A DNA stretch of 64,000 nucleotides from JAGNGI01 sp035448825. Its GTDB lineage: Bacteria > Fidelibacterota > UBA2242. The notes under the pieces were generated by a model, which ran no database searches, had not been told where the DNA came from, and saw nothing but the letters and a program-made list of their open reading frames with translations. The position numbers and the translations under genes are program-made. The stretch lies in NCBI GenBank assembly GCA_035448825.1, contig DAOTJS010000002.1:174120-238119 (forward strand), written 5' to 3'. Shown piece after piece: positions 62,597 to 64,000 of the stretch. How positions within the stretch are numbered: the stretch's first letter is position 1; each line of letters begins with the position of its first letter.

Positions 62597-62745
62597 CTCT
62601 TCGATGGACTCAGAGTGACCTTGTAAGTTTTCCTGTCATCCTGAGTTTATCGAAGGATGAGTTCATCGGAAAACCATTGGTCGAGTTACCAACTCGACCT
62701 ACATTTTCTCTTTTCTCGATCTCGATCTCAGCCTCGGCCTCGACC
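62597..62745. repeat. Direct repeat copy B (~145 bp, with nested palindromes)
   Basis: This is the second copy of the repeat at 62068-62210, in the same orientation, offset by 529 bases. It has the same palindromic core and the same perfect hairpin (62680-62698), with an extra CGGCCT near its right end. The two copies bracket the long inverted repeat at 62305-62485. Confidence 0.8.
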
Positions 62746-62751
62746 TCTTTA

Positions 62752-62825
62752 AGCCCGGTAAGGGTGGCTCTATTTGTAGAATCAAAATCTACCAATAACA
62801 ATCAGCCCCAGCGGGGCGGTCTATT
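62752..62825. repeat. REP-like palindromic unit at the 3' side of the transposase
   Basis: The unit reads hairpin, CTATTTGTAGA spacer, second hairpin GCCCC-AGC-GGGGC (62805-62817), then TCTATT. The same order occurs on the opposite strand at 63298-63375. The TCTATT end supplies the stop codon of the transposase gene. The first hairpin (around 62752-62769) is degenerate. Confidence 0.65.
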
Positions 62826-63282
62826 CCTCGATCCATTCGAATAAATATTTTTCATCATATTCAACTTCAAATTTCTTTAGCAAATCAATGTATTCTTCTC
62901 GAAATGTGCGCTTCTTATGATGCTCCTCTTGATTATTGATATATTTTATCACATTATCAATCTGGGAATGAGAATATGAAAATGCCCCATATCCCTCTTG
63001 CCATTCAAATTGACCTCTCCATCTCTTCCTTTTCATAAATTTTGATGATGCAGTTTTAATCTCATTGACAAGATCAGATATAGCCATTTTTGGGGACAGA
63101 CCGATAAATATGTGGATGTGATCCGGCATATTATTAATTGCTAGTAACTTATGTTCCCTATTCTGAATAATTCCGGTAATGTATTTTTGTAATTCGTCTT
63201 TATGGTTTGCCGGAATCAGACTATTTCTGCCCTTAACGGCAAATACCAATTGGATATGTAACTGGGTAAACGTGTTAGCCAT
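62821..63282 (-). mobile_element. Small HUH-tyrosine transposase (IS200/IS605 TnpA or RAYT-like)
   Basis: The 153-residue protein has the Y1 transposase layout: LHIQLVFAVKGRNSLIP at the N-terminus, the HUH motif in NMPDHIHIFIGLSPK, and a C-terminal helix with the candidate nucleophile Tyr in QIDNVIKYINNQEEHHKK. These enzymes cut and join single-stranded DNA at hairpins. ATG 63282 follows a GGAGG box; an upstream start at 63309 would add nine residues. No TnpB is present. Inverted palindromic units flank the gene, as in REP-associated (RAYT) systems. Confidence 0.85.
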
Positions 63283-63297
63283 TTGACCTCCTTCATT

Positions 63298-63375
63298 AAT
63301 AGATCGCACCTCCGGCGCTTAATTTTTGTTATCATTTCGTTATCTACAAATAGCGTCGCCCCTACGGGGCTATTA
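63298..63375. repeat. REP-like palindromic unit at the 5' side of the transposase
   Basis: Read on the minus strand the unit is hairpin GCCCC-GTA-GGGGC (63358-63370), the spacer with CTATTTGTAGATAAC, a second hairpin GCGCC-GGA-GGTGC near 63307-63319, then GATCTATT. It is inverted relative to the unit at 62752-62825 and ends 7 bases before the GGAGG box of the transposase, so it lies in that gene's leader. Confidence 0.7.
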
Positions 63376-63410
63376 GGGCGGACTATCGGTACCATCTTTT
63401 CTGGATATTA

Positions 63411-64000
63411 TTATTTCATTAAGACTAATTTTTGACTGAAAACCCGCTTATCGGCTTTCAAAATACAGAAGTATACCCCACTCGCTATATTTTCCGCTTG
63501 CCAGATAAAAGCATAATTGCCTGCTTTCTTTTTTTCCTTGACCAACACTGTTACTTTTTCCCCTAAAAGATTATAAACCGCTAATTCTACTTCACTATCT
63601 TTAACTAAATTAAACTGAATAGTAGTGGAGATATTAAAAGGATTGGGATAATTTTGCGCTAGCCAAAAATCATCCATTGTGGTTTTATTTTCTTTAATGC
63701 CCACATTGCCGTTTTTATCTACTTTCAAAATATAAGTCCTGCCAAAACCGTCAGAAGGTTTGGCGTAGCCTACTATAATTGTTCCGTTATCAGCAGTGGG
63801 TACAGCGTCACAAGGAGCGCAATCATTATATGGTCCAGGAAAAGTTTTTTGCCAAACAATCTCGCCTGTTTCATTTAACAGGAGAATCATAATTTCAGAG
63901 GGTGCATTAGAGGAAGCCTGTTTTTCTCCGATAAGCAAATAACTGTTGTCTATTTGCCAGATAAATGGACTGTATATCTCTAAACTATCTGTATAACATT
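63411..64000 (-). CDS. Secreted protein with C-terminal sorting domain (N-terminus beyond the window)
   Basis: The frame is open to the window edge, so only about 196 C-terminal residues are visible. They contain a propeller-like or delta-60-type repeat (SEIMILLLNETGEIVWQKTF; DAVPTADNGTIIVGYAKPSD; RTYILKVDKNGN) followed by an 80-residue sorting domain starting LAQNYPNPFN and ending VFSQKLVLMK, typical of T9SS type A or FlgD-like tails. Like the subtilase at 2116-3879 it should be delivered to the cell surface or outside. Function of the body is unknown. Confidence 0.85.
   Translation of the reverse strand, partial: CYTDSLEIYSPFIWQIDNSYLLIGEKQASSNAPSEIMILLLNETGEIVWQKTFPGPYNDCAPCDAVPTADNGTIIVGYAKPSDGFGRTYILKVDKNGNVGIKENKTTMDDFWLAQNYPNPFNISTTIQFNLVKDSEVELAVYNLLGEKVTVLVKEKKKAGNYAFIWQAENIASGVYFCILKADKRVFSQKLVLMK

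Noticed and set aside
62503..62844. Plus-strand frame across repeat copy B
   Set aside because: Same repeat-derived peptide as the first copy; no ribosome-binding site or protein-like composition.
1..64000. CRISPR arrays, tRNA, rRNA, tmRNA and riboswitches
   Set aside because: I looked for repeated spaced units and for tRNA-like cloverleaf and CCA signatures in the gene gaps and found none; this is a by-eye scan, not a covariance search.

Overview
The window reads as chromosomal DNA of a Gram-negative, diderm bacterium of moderate GC (low forties percent by eye). It carries a full Tol-Pal envelope operon, an LpxH-type lipid A enzyme, Tat and lipoprotein signal peptides, and an exported subtilase plus a second protein with YPNP-type C-terminal sorting domains like those of T9SS cargo. 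Together with a DivIVA protein, an ECF sigma factor paired with a HEAT-repeat anti-sigma factor, and a Ptb-Buk pair, this points to an FCB-superphylum or neighbouring candidate lineage (Zixibacteria, KSB1, Calditrichota or Marinimicrobia-like). The phylum is an inference; no rRNA gene is present to settle it, and I saw no tRNA gene or CRISPR array.

Layout. (1) 1-3.9 kb, minus strand: exported subtilase, ECF sigma factor, membrane anti-sigma factor with HEAT repeats, and a cut-off DUF4097-type protein. (2) 3.9-12.8 kb, minus strand: a replication and division cluster, dnaN-recF-DciA-gyrB-gyrA-yggS-divIVA, ending in a short purine nucleoside phosphorylase-like gene that has lost catalytic motifs. 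(3) 13.1-24.3 kb, minus strand: two periplasmic parvulins, mfd, mnmG, mnmE, yidC, yidD, rnpA and rpmH. The rnpA start lies inside rpmH. (4) 24.3-26.2 kb: AT-rich putative oriC and dnaA on the plus strand, so the origin cluster is split into a leftward and a rightward arm. (5) 26.2-33.5 kb, minus strand: yifB/comM, plsX, etfA, etfB, pmbA/tldE and a tldD with a Tat signal. (6) 33.8-49.0 kb, plus strand: arsC-type arsenate reductase, a large metalloprotease/propeller/beta-barrel protein, an EamA transporter, radA, tgt, nadA, nadB, yajC, def, fmt, rsmB, a PASTA protein, rpe and a dolichol-kinase-like CTP-dependent lipid kinase. (7) 49.1-51.7 kb, minus strand: an exported coiled-coil protein, a HEAT lipoprotein with a very good sigma-70 promoter, and lpxH. 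(8) 52.0-55.1 kb, plus strand: buk, ptb and a nitronate monooxygenase-family flavoprotein, ending in a strong bidirectional terminator. (9) 55.1-61.9 kb, minus strand: tolQ-tolR-tolA/tonB-tolB-pal-cpoB and, upstream of it, an exported S9 prolyl-oligopeptidase-family peptidase. (10) 61.9-63.4 kb: a non-coding, repeat-rich island with two ~145 bp direct copies, a long nested inverted repeat, and a small HUH-tyrosine transposase bracketed by inverted REP-like palindromic units. (11) 63.4-64.0 kb: the C-terminal part of another sorting-domain protein.

Most of the window is housekeeping: replication, tRNA modification, membrane insertion, formylation/deformylation and NAD synthesis. The parts that merit attention are the rpmH/rnpA overlap, the degenerate PNP-like gene, the Tat-tagged TldD beside an untagged PmbA, the protease-propeller-barrel protein, the HEAT-bearing anti-sigma factor, and the transposase/palindrome island.
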